From an uncultured Lutibacter sp. (GTDB lineage: Bacteria > Bacteroidota > Bacteroidia > Flavobacteriales > Flavobacteriaceae), in assembly GCF_947495725.1 (NCBI RefSeq), contig NZ_CANLZZ010000002.1, forward strand, positions 372,001 to 436,000: a DNA stretch of 64,000 bases, written 5' to 3'. The notes under the pieces were generated by a model, which was given only the letters and a program-made list of their open reading frames with translations, was not told the origin of the DNA and ran no database searches. Positions within the stretch are counted from its first letter, which is position 1. The number at the start of each line of letters is the position of its first letter. This document shows positions 1-8,921 of the stretch, piece by piece. The position numbers and the translations under genes were made by a program.

Positions 1-62
1 GTAATAATCCAACATTAAAACCAAATGAAGTGTTTTTTGTTGAAATATCGAAGTTTAAATAA
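1..62 (+). CDS. 3' end of an upstream gene (truncated by window start)
   Basis: Reading from base 3, an open frame runs to a TAA at 60-62 and encodes about 19 residues ending in VFFVEISKFK. The next gene starts 2 bases later, as is usual inside these operons, so this is probably the C-terminus of the preceding PUL gene. Too little is present to assign a family. A chance open frame in AT-rich DNA is possible. Confidence 0.45.
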   Translation, partial: NNPTLKPNEVFFVEISKFK

Positions 63-64
63 TT

Positions 65-1606
65 ATGAAAATTAATCAATTAAAGTTATTTGCGTTAGTA
101 GTTATTTTAATGCAATTAATATCTTGTAAAAATTCGGAAATAACTTCCAAAGAGATAACTAAAAAACCAAATATTGTTTTTGTTTTAGTTGATGATTTAG
201 GCTATGCAGATGTTGGTTTTAATGGGTCAAAGTATTTTGAAACACCAAATTTAGATGCTTTAGCTAAAAAAAGTTTAGTGTTAAATAATGCATATATGTA
301 TCCAACTTGTTCTCCTTCTCGAACAGCAATTTTTACAGGAAAACAATCTTTTAGAACTGGAGTTTATACGGTTCCTGTTTTAGAAAAGGGAACTGATCAA
401 GAAAATATTTTCTCACGTTGGACAGTTGGTAAGGAACACCCAATTTATGCCGAGCCATTGGCCGAAGCTGGATACAAATCTATTCATTTAGGTAAATGGC
501 ATATTGTTGGTCCTTATCCAAAAGAGGAATTAAAAATGGAGTTTCCAATAAAGCAAAAATTAACACAACCAGATCCAGGCGTATATGAGTGGGCTAAGAT
601 TCATAAAACACCTGAAGTGCAGCAATATTATCCAGAAGGAAGAGGTTTCATAAAAAATGTAGGAGGAACTTATAGAGGAGATCCTGCATTGGAAGTTAAT
701 GGTTATAAAAGCGTAGGTGGTGGTTATTGGGCACCATTTAGCAATCCGTTTATAGAACAAAAATCAACAGATAAATGGTTAACGGATAGGTTAACGGATG
801 ATGCAATTGAATTTATAGGAGAACATAAAGACGAACCCTTTTTGATTAATTTAAATTATTATGCCGTACATCGCCCAATTAGAGCAAGAAGTGAAGAGCT
901 ACTTCAAAAGTACTTAACAAAACCTGTTGATTCAATTACAGGACAAGGAATTACTCCAAATCAGAACATAAAAGAAAAGGTTGCAGGTTATGCTTCTATG
1001 GTAGAATCTGTAGATGATAATATTGGTCGTGTAGTTGATTATTTAGAAGAAAATGGACTTAGAGAAAATACTATAATTATAGTTACTTCAGATAATGGTT
1101 ATAATGGAAATACTAGTGCCAATAAATTGCTAAGAGGTTCTAAAGGTTATATTTACGAAGGAGGAATAAAAGTGCCAATGTTAATTAACTGGCCTAATAA
1201 TATAACTCCAAGAAACAGTGATGCAGCTGTTACCTGCTTAGATATTTTTCCAACATTAATGGATGTTGCTGGGATTGAAGATTTTAAAGGTGTTTTAGAT
1301 GGGAATTCGGTAACAGAATTATTTAGAGAAGATTCTAAATTATTTCAAGAAAGACCATTGTTTTGGCAATTAAATAGCCAATGGAAACACGGTACATGTT
1401 CTGTAATTAGAAAAGGTGATTTTAAGTTAATTCAATTTTTAGCCGATGGAAAACTAGAATTGTATAATTTAAAAACAGATGTTGCAGAGAGTGATAATTT
1501 AGCTGAAAAAGAAGTAGAAATAACAAAAAATATGTTAACCGAATTGGTTGAATGGAGAAAGATAAATAAAGTGCCATTACCACCAAATTCGATATTAAAA
1601 TTTTAA
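65..1606 (+). CDS. Family S1 sulfatase, lipoprotein
   Basis: Formylglycine-dependent sulfatase of 513 residues that would hydrolyse sulfate esters on algal oligosaccharides. An SpII signal ends at Cys21 (LIS-C), so it is probably an outer-membrane or periplasm-facing lipoprotein. The N-terminal core has metal ligands D43-D44 and the canonical maturation motif C82-S-P-S-R86, where Cys is converted to formylglycine. A second metal pair D343-N344 follows, then a short C-terminal subdomain. It is six bases upstream of a propeller hydrolase and therefore co-transcribed with it. The sulfate position and sugar cannot be read from the sequence; the S1 family call is secure. Confidence 0.93.
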   Translation: MKINQLKLFALVVILMQLISCKNSEITSKEITKKPNIVFVLVDDLGYADVGFNGSKYFETPNLDALAKKSLVLNNAYMYPTCSPSRTAIFTGKQSFRTGVYTVPVLEKGTDQENIFSRWTVGKEHPIYAEPLAEAGYKSIHLGKWHIVGPYPKEELKMEFPIKQKLTQPDPGVYEWAKIHKTPEVQQYYPEGRGFIKNVGGTYRGDPALEVNGYKSVGGGYWAPFSNPFIEQKSTDKWLTDRLTDDAIEFIGEHKDEPFLINLNYYAVHRPIRARSEELLQKYLTKPVDSITGQGITPNQNIKEKVAGYASMVESVDDNIGRVVDYLEENGLRENTIIIVTSDNGYNGNTSANKLLRGSKGYIYEGGIKVPMLINWPNNITPRNSDAAVTCLDIFPTLMDVAGIEDFKGVLDGNSVTELFREDSKLFQERPLFWQLNSQWKHGTCSVIRKGDFKLIQFLADGKLELYNLKTDVAESDNLAEKEVEITKNMLTELVEWRKINKVPLPPNSILKF

Positions 1607-1611
1607 AAAAA

Positions 1612-2931
1612 ATGAGATTCACGAAACTATTTTTTTTATTTTCCTTGATGGTTTATTTGGGTTCAGCTCAAGAAGTTCGAAATGATTCTCTGGTTTATGG
1701 GGCATCTTTTATGGATCGTATAAAACCTGTAAAAGGTGATAATTTGGTTTCAAACGTATGGGGTGCTAAAAACGTTGTTCCAAGAGATGTTAAAAATGGA
1801 ATTGAAGATGTGGATTATTCCTATTGGGGAGGAAATATAATTCGTGGGGACGACAATAAGGAGCATCTTTTTGTTGCTCGTTGGCGAGAAGATATTTCAA
1901 GGCCAAATGGAAAAAGCGGACATAACTTATGGTGGGATTCCGAAGTGGCTCATGCCGTAAGTGATAATCCGATGGGGCCTTTTAAAGTAATTGAGGTTAT
2001 AGGTAAAGGACACAATCCTGAGATTTATAGATTAAAAGATGGTTCTTATATTATTGGAGTAATGGGAAATAAGGCTTATTCTGCTCCAAATCTAGAAGGA
2101 CCTTGGACTCAAATAGAAACCACTTTTAATTTTTTAGATAAAAAACAAAATCCAACAAATAGAACCTATATTGTAAGAGAAAACGGGAGCGTTTTGATGA
2201 TGAATAAGGAAGGTTATTTGTTTGTAAGTGAAAAAGCAAATGAGCATTTTAAAGAGTTAAATGTTAAGCCTGCTTTTAGAAGAACAAAAGACACCCATGA
2301 GGAAGATCCTGTAATTTGGAAAGATGAGGTTCAATACAACTTATTAATAAATGATGCTTTTGGTAGAAAAGCGTATCACTTAACTTCAAAAGATGGGATA
2401 CATAATTGGATCTATGAAGATGGTTTCGCTTATAATCCAAAAATTATTAATGAGCTAGCCAGTGATCTTGGCAACTGGTGGAAGTTGGAACGACCAAAAA
2501 TTAGGCAGGACATATACGGTAGAGCTACTCATATAAATTTTGCTGCTATTGATACTTTAAAAAATTATGATTTAGCAAATGATAATCATAGCTCAAAAAA
2601 CATAGTGCTTCCATTAGAAATTCCAAAAAGGATATTCGTTCTTAATAAAGAGAAAGTAGAAAGTTCAAAAAATATAGAAATAAAAGTCATTTCCGAAGAC
2701 GGATTTAATGCAATTACAGATATTGATTTAAATTCTTTGCGATTAGGTTCTTCTTTTGAAGTTAATAGAGGAAGAGGATCAAAAGTAATAAACACCAAAG
2801 TATCAGAAAAAGATTTAATAATTGTTTTTGAGGTAAGAAATTTAGGAATTACCGATGGAGACTATAAAATAAAACTATTAGGCAAAACAAATGCAAATAA
2901 TCTCTTGTTTGGCTATGCTAAATTACCTTAA
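1612..2931 (+). CDS. Five-bladed beta-propeller hydrolase, GH43/GH117-like
   Basis: Secreted protein of 439 residues with a signal peptide cleaved near AQ20. It shares a clear block order with the genes at 4435 and 26807: VPRD..NGIED, then YWGG followed by an Asp-rich strand, VAHAVS..MGPF, GHNPEIY, EEDPVIW (D232) and ERPKIR (E293). Repeated W/D strands and acidic residues on successive blades are what five-bladed propeller glycosidases (GH43, GH32, GH117) look like, with Asp base and Glu acid as plausible catalysts. I cannot place it in a named family. It sits between two sulfatases, so an exo-acting enzyme on desulfated oligosaccharides is a reasonable inference. The last ~100 residues form an extra beta-rich domain. 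Confidence 0.7.
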   Translation: MRFTKLFFLFSLMVYLGSAQEVRNDSLVYGASFMDRIKPVKGDNLVSNVWGAKNVVPRDVKNGIEDVDYSYWGGNIIRGDDNKEHLFVARWREDISRPNGKSGHNLWWDSEVAHAVSDNPMGPFKVIEVIGKGHNPEIYRLKDGSYIIGVMGNKAYSAPNLEGPWTQIETTFNFLDKKQNPTNRTYIVRENGSVLMMNKEGYLFVSEKANEHFKELNVKPAFRRTKDTHEEDPVIWKDEVQYNLLINDAFGRKAYHLTSKDGIHNWIYEDGFAYNPKIINELASDLGNWWKLERPKIRQDIYGRATHINFAAIDTLKNYDLANDNHSSKNIVLPLEIPKRIFVLNKEKVESSKNIEIKVISEDGFNAITDIDLNSLRLGSSFEVNRGRGSKVINTKVSEKDLIIVFEVRNLGITDGDYKIKLLGKTNANNLLFGYAKLP

Positions 2932-2953
2932 AACTAAATTTAATATTTAATAA

Positions 2954-4423
2954 ATGAAATCAAAAATATCATATCTAATAGCAATTACTTCCTTATTAAT
3001 TAGTTCAAGTTGTATAGCTCAAAAAAAGTCTAATAATAGAACAGATAAACCAAATCTAGTTATCATTCATACAGACGAGCATAACTTTAGAACACTAAGT
3101 TGTTATCAAAATATTATGGCTGAAGATCAGGCTTTTGTTTGGGGAAAAGGAAACAACGTAAACACACCAAATATTGATAAGATTGCAACTGAAGGAGCAA
3201 TTTGTACAAGTTATTATGCTTCGTCTCCAGTATGTACTCCATCAAGAGCATCATTGGTTACAGGATTGCATCCACAAGTAACTGGAGCGCCAAAAAATGG
3301 AATGCATATTCGTGAAGATATTCCAACATTCGCAACTATCTTAAGAGATGAGGGATATGCAACTTCTTATGTTGGTAAATGGCATTTAGCAGGTCACGAA
3401 AAATATACATTTGGAATTGAGTATAAAGCAGGATTTGAAGATAACCGTTATATGATGAGAGGTGGACACGCTCCTTATTTTCATATTAAAGACGGAAAAA
3501 TTAGAGGTATTGGAGATAGAGAAGCTTCAAAATTATCAAAAGAAGAAGTAATTCATTTAACAGATTATTTTACAGATAAAACTTTAGAAATTTTAGAGCG
3601 TGATAAAAACAAACCATTTGCGCTAATGCTTTCAATTCCAGATCCGCATACACCAGATTATGCAAAGCCACCATACAATACAATGTATAAGGATATGGAT
3701 GTAAAAGCGCCAATAACAATGGATCCAAAATTTACAGCAGTTAAGCCAAGTTGGGCAAAAGGAAATAAGAAAGATAAAAATGAAGGTTCTGGATTTGATG
3801 TTGGAGCTTTACGTCAATACTTTGGAATGGTAAAACATATTGATGATAGTGTTGGTAGAATCTTAACGTTTTTAGAAGAAAACAATTTGGTCGAAAACAC
3901 AATTATAATTTTTACATCAGATCACGGAGATATGTTTTTTGAGCATAATCGCAGAAACAAAGGAGTGCCTTATGAAGCTTCAGCAAAAATTCCATTTGTA
4001 ATTCGTTACCCAAATAAAATTAAAGCAGGAAAAGTTATAAATACAGCATATACAAATGTAGATTTCGCTCCAACAATTTTATCTTTAATGGGTGTTGATA
4101 ATAAGGCGAAATTTCATGGTTTAGACACTTCAGAAGATTTTTTAAATTCTAAAAAAGATATTACAAGTGATAGAATAACTTATTTTGCCAAAAATGGTGG
4201 ATGGTGGGTTTCTGCTGTAAGTGATAGGTATAAATTAGTTCTTGATAAAAATGAAAAACCTTATTTATTTGACTTAGAAAAAGACCCAAATGAGTTGATT
4301 AATTTTTATAATAATCCACAATACAAAGAAATTGCTTCAAAAATGCAAAAAGAACTATTTGTTCAAATGAAAAAATTTGAAGAGCCTGGTTTAAAAATGA
4401 ATAGACCTTATATTACAGAATAA
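2954..4423 (+). CDS. Family S1 sulfatase (DEH-type)
   Basis: Sulfatase of 489 residues. The N-terminus ends in SSSC-IAQ, so it could be an SpII lipoprotein (Cys20) or SpI-cleaved after AQ. The first metal pair is D41-E42 (TDEHN) instead of the usual DD, a variant seen in some arylsulfatase subfamilies. The maturation motif is C94-T-P-S-R98 and the second metal pair D323-H324. The substrate side contains several Trp and Lys near residues 265-275. It lies 22 bases after the propeller hydrolase and 11 bases before its paralogue, in one operon. Specificity unknown. Confidence 0.93.
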   Translation: MKSKISYLIAITSLLISSSCIAQKKSNNRTDKPNLVIIHTDEHNFRTLSCYQNIMAEDQAFVWGKGNNVNTPNIDKIATEGAICTSYYASSPVCTPSRASLVTGLHPQVTGAPKNGMHIREDIPTFATILRDEGYATSYVGKWHLAGHEKYTFGIEYKAGFEDNRYMMRGGHAPYFHIKDGKIRGIGDREASKLSKEEVIHLTDYFTDKTLEILERDKNKPFALMLSIPDPHTPDYAKPPYNTMYKDMDVKAPITMDPKFTAVKPSWAKGNKKDKNEGSGFDVGALRQYFGMVKHIDDSVGRILTFLEENNLVENTIIIFTSDHGDMFFEHNRRNKGVPYEASAKIPFVIRYPNKIKAGKVINTAYTNVDFAPTILSLMGVDNKAKFHGLDTSEDFLNSKKDITSDRITYFAKNGGWWVSAVSDRYKLVLDKNEKPYLFDLEKDPNELINFYNNPQYKEIASKMQKELFVQMKKFEEPGLKMNRPYITE

Positions 4424-4434
4424 TTTTTTTGAAT

Positions 4435-5580
4435 ATGCTACAAGAAAAATTAAAAGGTTATAAAAAAGTATTATTTGTTTTATTATTTATTTCACCAACG
4501 ATTTTTTCACAATCTAAAAAATCGTTGGTAGACTTTTTTTTGCCTATAACTCCGCAATCGAATTTGGTTTCAAAAGAAATTTGGGGCGATAAAGTAGTTA
4601 TTCCACGAGATACGGCAAATGGATTAGAAGACTCACAACTTAAAGAATTTTGCTATTGGGATGGTCGTATTGTAAAAAGTGATGATGGTAAATATCATAT
4701 GTACGCAAGTCGTTGGGATCAAAAAATGTCGCATAGCGAAGGTTGGCATTTAGGCTCAAAAGCAATGCACGCAGTTAGCAATAGTATTATGGGACCTTAT
4801 GTAGATAAAGGTTTAATATATCCTAACTGGAAAGAAGGTATGGGGCATAATGTTATTGGACTAAGAATGCACGATGGAAGATATGCAGTTGTTACCAGTG
4901 AAATAACAGAAGGAGAGGTTTTTGTGTCGGATTTACCTGATGGCCCTTTTAAATTATTAGGCAAAATTAAGGTTGATTTAAACGGTTTTAATGAAGGGTT
5001 AGCCAGGTATCAAAATAAGGATCAGAAATCCTATGGACATATGTCTAATGTAAAAATATTATTAAGACCAGATGGCGACTATATGATTATTGGTAGGTCT
5101 ACAGCTCCAATGTTAAGCAAAAATGGAATATTAGGCCCCTATAAAATAATGGGAGATCGCATTTACAAAAATTACCCCGAATTACCTCAAACAAAAAATG
5201 AAGACCCAACAATATGGTTTAGTGGAGGAATGTATCATATTGTTTATAATCATTGGCCAACCAAAACGTCTCATCATTTTTCTTCAATGGATGGAATCTC
5301 TGATTGGAAATATAGAGGAATTGCTTTTAAAAAAGAAGAATCTAAAATATTTAAATATACCAATGGCATTATTAACGATTGGCAGTTTATAGAAAGACCA
5401 ACTGCATATGTAGAAAATGGACATGTTACACATTTTATTTTTTCAGTAATTGATGTACATAAAGGAAAAGATAGAGGAAGCGATAATCATGCAAGTAAAA
5501 TTGTAGTTGTTCCATTTGATGGGAAAGCTTTCGATAAACATATGAAAAAAATTGTTAATGCAGAGCGTAAAAAAAACTAA
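4435..5580 (+). CDS. Five-bladed beta-propeller hydrolase, GH43/GH117-like (short form)
   Basis: Secreted protein of 381 residues. A TTG lies in frame at 4429, but the ATG at 4435 starts directly before the signal peptide (cleavage near FSQ) and is preferred. It is a paralogue of the proteins at 1612 and 26807, keeping IPRD..NGLED, CYWDGRI, SRWDQ, AMHAVS..MGPY, GHNVIGLR, NEDPTIW (D257) and ERPTAY (E320). It lacks the extra C-terminal beta domain of the other two, so it is close to the bare propeller. It is the last gene of the first operon; 254 bases of non-coding DNA follow. Activity unassigned; glycosidase by fold resemblance only. Confidence 0.68.
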   Translation: MLQEKLKGYKKVLFVLLFISPTIFSQSKKSLVDFFLPITPQSNLVSKEIWGDKVVIPRDTANGLEDSQLKEFCYWDGRIVKSDDGKYHMYASRWDQKMSHSEGWHLGSKAMHAVSNSIMGPYVDKGLIYPNWKEGMGHNVIGLRMHDGRYAVVTSEITEGEVFVSDLPDGPFKLLGKIKVDLNGFNEGLARYQNKDQKSYGHMSNVKILLRPDGDYMIIGRSTAPMLSKNGILGPYKIMGDRIYKNYPELPQTKNEDPTIWFSGGMYHIVYNHWPTKTSHHFSSMDGISDWKYRGIAFKKEESKIFKYTNGIINDWQFIERPTAYVENGHVTHFIFSVIDVHKGKDRGSDNHASKIVVVPFDGKAFDKHMKKIVNAERKKN

Positions 5581-5596
5581 CTGGCTAATATTTCAA

Positions 5597-5717
5597 TAGT
5601 TTTTAGCAAATTCCAGTCTATGGATTATATTTTATTTTAAGTAGTGTTCAATTGAAATAACACATAAAACAGAGGGTTTAGGCTATATTGTTAAGTTTTT
5701 GTAATGCTAGTTTTTAG
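5597..5717. repeat. 10-bp direct repeat in the 5581-5834 spacer
   Basis: TAGTTTTTAG occurs at 5597-5606 and 5708-5717 in the 254-base spacer between two operons. The spacer also holds GATATTTG at 5739-5746, one mismatch from the Bacteroidota -7 box TAnnTTTG and 88 bases before the oxidoreductase start. No gene or clear terminator was found in this spacer. The repeat may be chance in AT-rich DNA. Confidence 0.25.
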
Positions 5718-5834
5718 GTATTCACCCTTTAAATCTTCGATATTTGGACTGAGAAATACATTTATTTTACTTAAATACAACATTGTAATAAAATAATTGA
5801 TGATTTTTATAAAATCGAAATTTAAAACCTAAAA

Positions 5835-7763
5835 ATGAAACGTAGAAACTTTTTTAAAACAGGAGCAAAAGGAGCATTAGCAGCAGGATTATTTCCAATT
5901 ATGGGAGATATTACTGCACAAACTTCAAGTAGTTCAGATAAAAGATTATTTAATTGGAATGAAGGTGTAGAAGGAATTAAAGGAGATCCAATTAGAAGGA
6001 AAATATTAAATGTAGATGTTGCAGTTATTGGTGGTGGAATGTCTGGGATTTCGGCAGCTGTTTCTGCAGCTAGAAATGGAGCAAAAGTAGTTTTAGTGCA
6101 AGATAGACCAGTTTTAGGAGGTAATGCATCTAGTGAAATGAGGGTTACGGTTAATGGAGTTCAAAGTTTAAGTAATAAACACAAAGTTGAACGTGAAACA
6201 GGTATAGTTGAAGAACTTTTAATTGAAAATTGGCATTATAACCCACAAGAATCTTACCCAGTTTGGGATCACGTTTTGTATAATTATGTGGTTCGTGAAA
6301 AAAATTTAACCTTATTGTTAAATACGTCGGCAATAAGTGTCGAAATGAATGATGATAAAATAAAGTCTGTTGTTTGTAGACAATTAACAACTGAAACAGA
6401 TTTTACCATAAACGCAGCTATGTTTTGCGATTGTTCTGGAGACGGATTTATGGCAGCTTCAGCAGGAGCGGAATTTAGAATGGGGCGTGAAGGAAAAGCT
6501 GAATTTAACGAGAAATATGCTCCAGACGAACCAGATGGTTGGGTAATGGGAGATTGTTTTATGATGATAACCAAAGATATGGGTAAACCTGTACCTTTTT
6601 ATCCTCCAGAATATGCTATTCCGTTTGATGCTGAAACCGCTTTTAAAGACAAACACAGAAAAGTGAAGCAAGTAAAAGAAGGTTTTTGGTGGGTTGAATT
6701 AAGTAGCGATGTTGATATTATTGGTGAGAGAGATGAAATTCGTCATAGATTAATGGCTCATTTTTATGGAGTTTGGGATCATATTAAAAATTCAGGAAAT
6801 TTCCCTGAAGCAGAAAATATTGCGTTAGATTGGATTGGTTCTATTCCAGGACGTAGAGAGTCTCGCAGATTTATGGGAGATTATATTTTAAAAGAAGGCG
6901 ATTTATTGGGGAACACTCAATTTGATGATGCAATTGCCTTTGGTGGTTGGAGTTTAGATGAACATTGCCCAGGAGGTATTGAAAACCTAAAAGAACCAGC
7001 TAGTTATTTTCATTCAAGATTTAAAGAAGTATACCAAGTACCTTTTAGATGTTTATATTCTAAAAATATTTCAAACTTATTATTTGCCGGAAGAAATGTA
7101 AGTGTTACGCATATGGCGTTGTCTTCAACAAGAATTATTGGTACTTGCTCTATGATGGGACAAGCAGCAGGAACAGCCGCGGCAATGTGTGCTGAAAAAG
7201 GGGTAAATCCAAGAGGATTATATCAAAATAATATGAATGAATTGCAAGAGCAACTACTGCGTGATGATTCATATTTCCCAAACCGACCAGCAAATGATCC
7301 AAAAGACAAAGCTAAAAAAGCAGCTACTATTTTTGCCTCATCAACAGCATCTGGAGATGCTAAATTATTGTTAGACGGTGTGTCGCGTGATGAAATTGAG
7401 AAAATTCACCATTGGCAATCTGAAGGTTTAAATGAAGAGTTACAGTTAGAATGGAACAAGCCTCAAAAATTAACAAGCGTTGAAATGAAGTTTGATACAA
7501 ACTTACAGCGTAAAATGATGATGCATAAAAACCCTGAAAAAAACAAAGGGCAAATTATAGGAATTCCTCCTGAATTAATTAAAAATTTAAGTGTTGAAGC
7601 TAGAGTTAAAGGTGATTGGGTTGAAGTTGGAAAAGTAGATTATAATAAAACACGATTGGTTAAAGTTAATTTCAATGAAGTTAAAACTACCGCGGTGCGT
7701 GTTAAATTAAAAGAAACTCACGGAGCAGAAAGTATAAAAATGTTTGAAATACGTTGTTACTAA
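5835..7763 (+). CDS. FAD-dependent oxidoreductase (FAD_oxidored type), Tat-exported
   Basis: Protein of 642 residues. The N-terminus KRRNFFKTGAKG followed by an Ala/Leu stretch is a twin-arginine signal, implying folding with FAD in the cytoplasm and export. Residues 61-71 give the dinucleotide fingerprint DVAVIGGGMSG, followed by E/D-type FAD contacts and GGNASSEM near 95. LLFAGRNVSVTH and GTCSMMGQAAGTAAA in the C-terminal half are the typical closing FAD-binding blocks of this family. A ~140-residue beta-rich tail (from ~500) looks like a discoidin/carbohydrate-binding type domain. Members of this family are common near PULs but poorly characterised; the electron acceptor and substrate are unknown. 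It is followed after 7 bases by a putative flavoprotein, suggesting a redox pair. Confidence 0.85.
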   Translation: MKRRNFFKTGAKGALAAGLFPIMGDITAQTSSSSDKRLFNWNEGVEGIKGDPIRRKILNVDVAVIGGGMSGISAAVSAARNGAKVVLVQDRPVLGGNASSEMRVTVNGVQSLSNKHKVERETGIVEELLIENWHYNPQESYPVWDHVLYNYVVREKNLTLLLNTSAISVEMNDDKIKSVVCRQLTTETDFTINAAMFCDCSGDGFMAASAGAEFRMGREGKAEFNEKYAPDEPDGWVMGDCFMMITKDMGKPVPFYPPEYAIPFDAETAFKDKHRKVKQVKEGFWWVELSSDVDIIGERDEIRHRLMAHFYGVWDHIKNSGNFPEAENIALDWIGSIPGRRESRRFMGDYILKEGDLLGNTQFDDAIAFGGWSLDEHCPGGIENLKEPASYFHSRFKEVYQVPFRCLYSKNISNLLFAGRNVSVTHMALSSTRIIGTCSMMGQAAGTAAAMCAEKGVNPRGLYQNNMNELQEQLLRDDSYFPNRPANDPKDKAKKAATIFASSTASGDAKLLLDGVSRDEIEKIHHWQSEGLNEELQLEWNKPQKLTSVEMKFDTNLQRKMMMHKNPEKNKGQIIGIPPELIKNLSVEARVKGDWVEVGKVDYNKTRLVKVNFNEVKTTAVRVKLKETHGAESIKMFEIRCY

Positions 7764-7770
7764 TTAATAT

Positions 7771-8904
7771 ATGAATTTTAATAAAATTCTTATAGTGCTA
7801 TTCTTTCCAGTTTGGGTGTTTTTCCAAATTGGAGAGGATAGTTATTCTTCTGAATTTAGAAAAATAGAACACGAAATAACCGTTGGTCATCCAGGAAATG
7901 AGGATAACGGGTTGGAGCAATCTACACTTGTTGAGGTTAGAAATAAAAAAGGAATGGCCGTTGAATTCTATATGAATGTAGAGTCTGTTATTTGTGTAAA
8001 AAGTGTTTGTAAAGTTGTACCTGTTCGTATTTTTTGGAATAATCTTGGTGAATATCAAAAGTATGAGCTAGATAAGGGTGTAACCCTTGAAAAGTACGAA
8101 GCTGATCTTTTTGAAAAACAAGATTATGTAAAATTACAAAGCATACTTTCAGATTTAGATTCGCCATTTAAAAATGTAAGAATTGATGAAATTTTAACTG
8201 TTGCAGATGAAACGCATAACGATGTTGATGCTGTTTCTGGTGCCACAGCATTGGAGTTAGATGAAGAAGATACAGTGCCTGGAGCTGCTTTAACTTGTTT
8301 TACACTCTGGCATTGGGCACACGGTGATATTGAAATTATTATTAGAAATTTTACAGGCAAATCATTAAAAAAACAGGATTTTAAAAACTACATAACTTCA
8401 ACAAAAGAAAAAGAGCAATTGTTTGCAATTGAGCAATTGTTAGAAACAAAAAACTACAAAAAGATCCTTGTTGATGCGGTTATTAACGAAACTTCAAAAA
8501 ATGATAATTTATTAAGAAGTACTTTCAAGTATTTTAACAACGCTTCTGATAAAAAATACTTTCAAGCTATTGAAAAACTATTTTTAAAAGGAAATGAAAA
8601 ACAAAAAATAACGGCTTTAAATTCTCTTTTAAATAGCAAAAGAAGTGTTTCTTCAAAATATTTAGATGGTTTAAGTAAAGAGGTTTTATCATTAAAAACA
8701 TACCAAGAAATTTCTATTTTTTTGAGATTAATGAAAGCTAAAAATTCTAATTCTCAAGAAGTAATAAAACATACCATTCCATTATTAGGCAAAGATTTAT
8801 TAATTGCCAGAAGTGTTTATTGGTTTTTAAAAGATAAAAATTTGTCTGACGAACAGCAGCGAAAACTAGCCTTGTTTTATGCTGAAAACGAAGATCAACT
8901 ATAA
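7771..8904 (+). CDS. Putative FMN-binding (flavinylated) protein with HEAT-like tail
   Basis: Protein of 377 residues with an N-terminal hydrophobic segment (residues 5-19) acting as signal or anchor. Residues ~35-190 form a compact domain containing D153-A-V-S-G-A-T159. This matches the Dgx(s/t)GAT acceptor motif at which ApbE-type transferases attach FMN to the Thr in NqrC/RnfG and related FMN_bind domains. C75 and C80 and a C176..HW.H cluster are further possible redox features. Residues ~195-377 are helical with repeat-like spacing, resembling HEAT repeats. It sits between a Tat-exported flavoenzyme and a CstA carrier, so an electron-transfer partner role is inferred. The fold assignment rests on the motif and should be treated as provisional. 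Confidence 0.55.
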   Translation: MNFNKILIVLFFPVWVFFQIGEDSYSSEFRKIEHEITVGHPGNEDNGLEQSTLVEVRNKKGMAVEFYMNVESVICVKSVCKVVPVRIFWNNLGEYQKYELDKGVTLEKYEADLFEKQDYVKLQSILSDLDSPFKNVRIDEILTVADETHNDVDAVSGATALELDEEDTVPGAALTCFTLWHWAHGDIEIIIRNFTGKSLKKQDFKNYITSTKEKEQLFAIEQLLETKNYKKILVDAVINETSKNDNLLRSTFKYFNNASDKKYFQAIEKLFLKGNEKQKITALNSLLNSKRSVSSKYLDGLSKEVLSLKTYQEISIFLRLMKAKNSNSQEVIKHTIPLLGKDLLIARSVYWFLKDKNLSDEQQRKLALFYAENEDQL

Positions 8905-8921
8905 ACGAAACTAACTGAATT

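Noticed and set aside
560-760. Minus-strand open frames throughout the window (60-127 codons)
   Set aside because: All lie opposite real plus-strand genes, have no family-like text or leader, and reflect codon bias of the sense gene.
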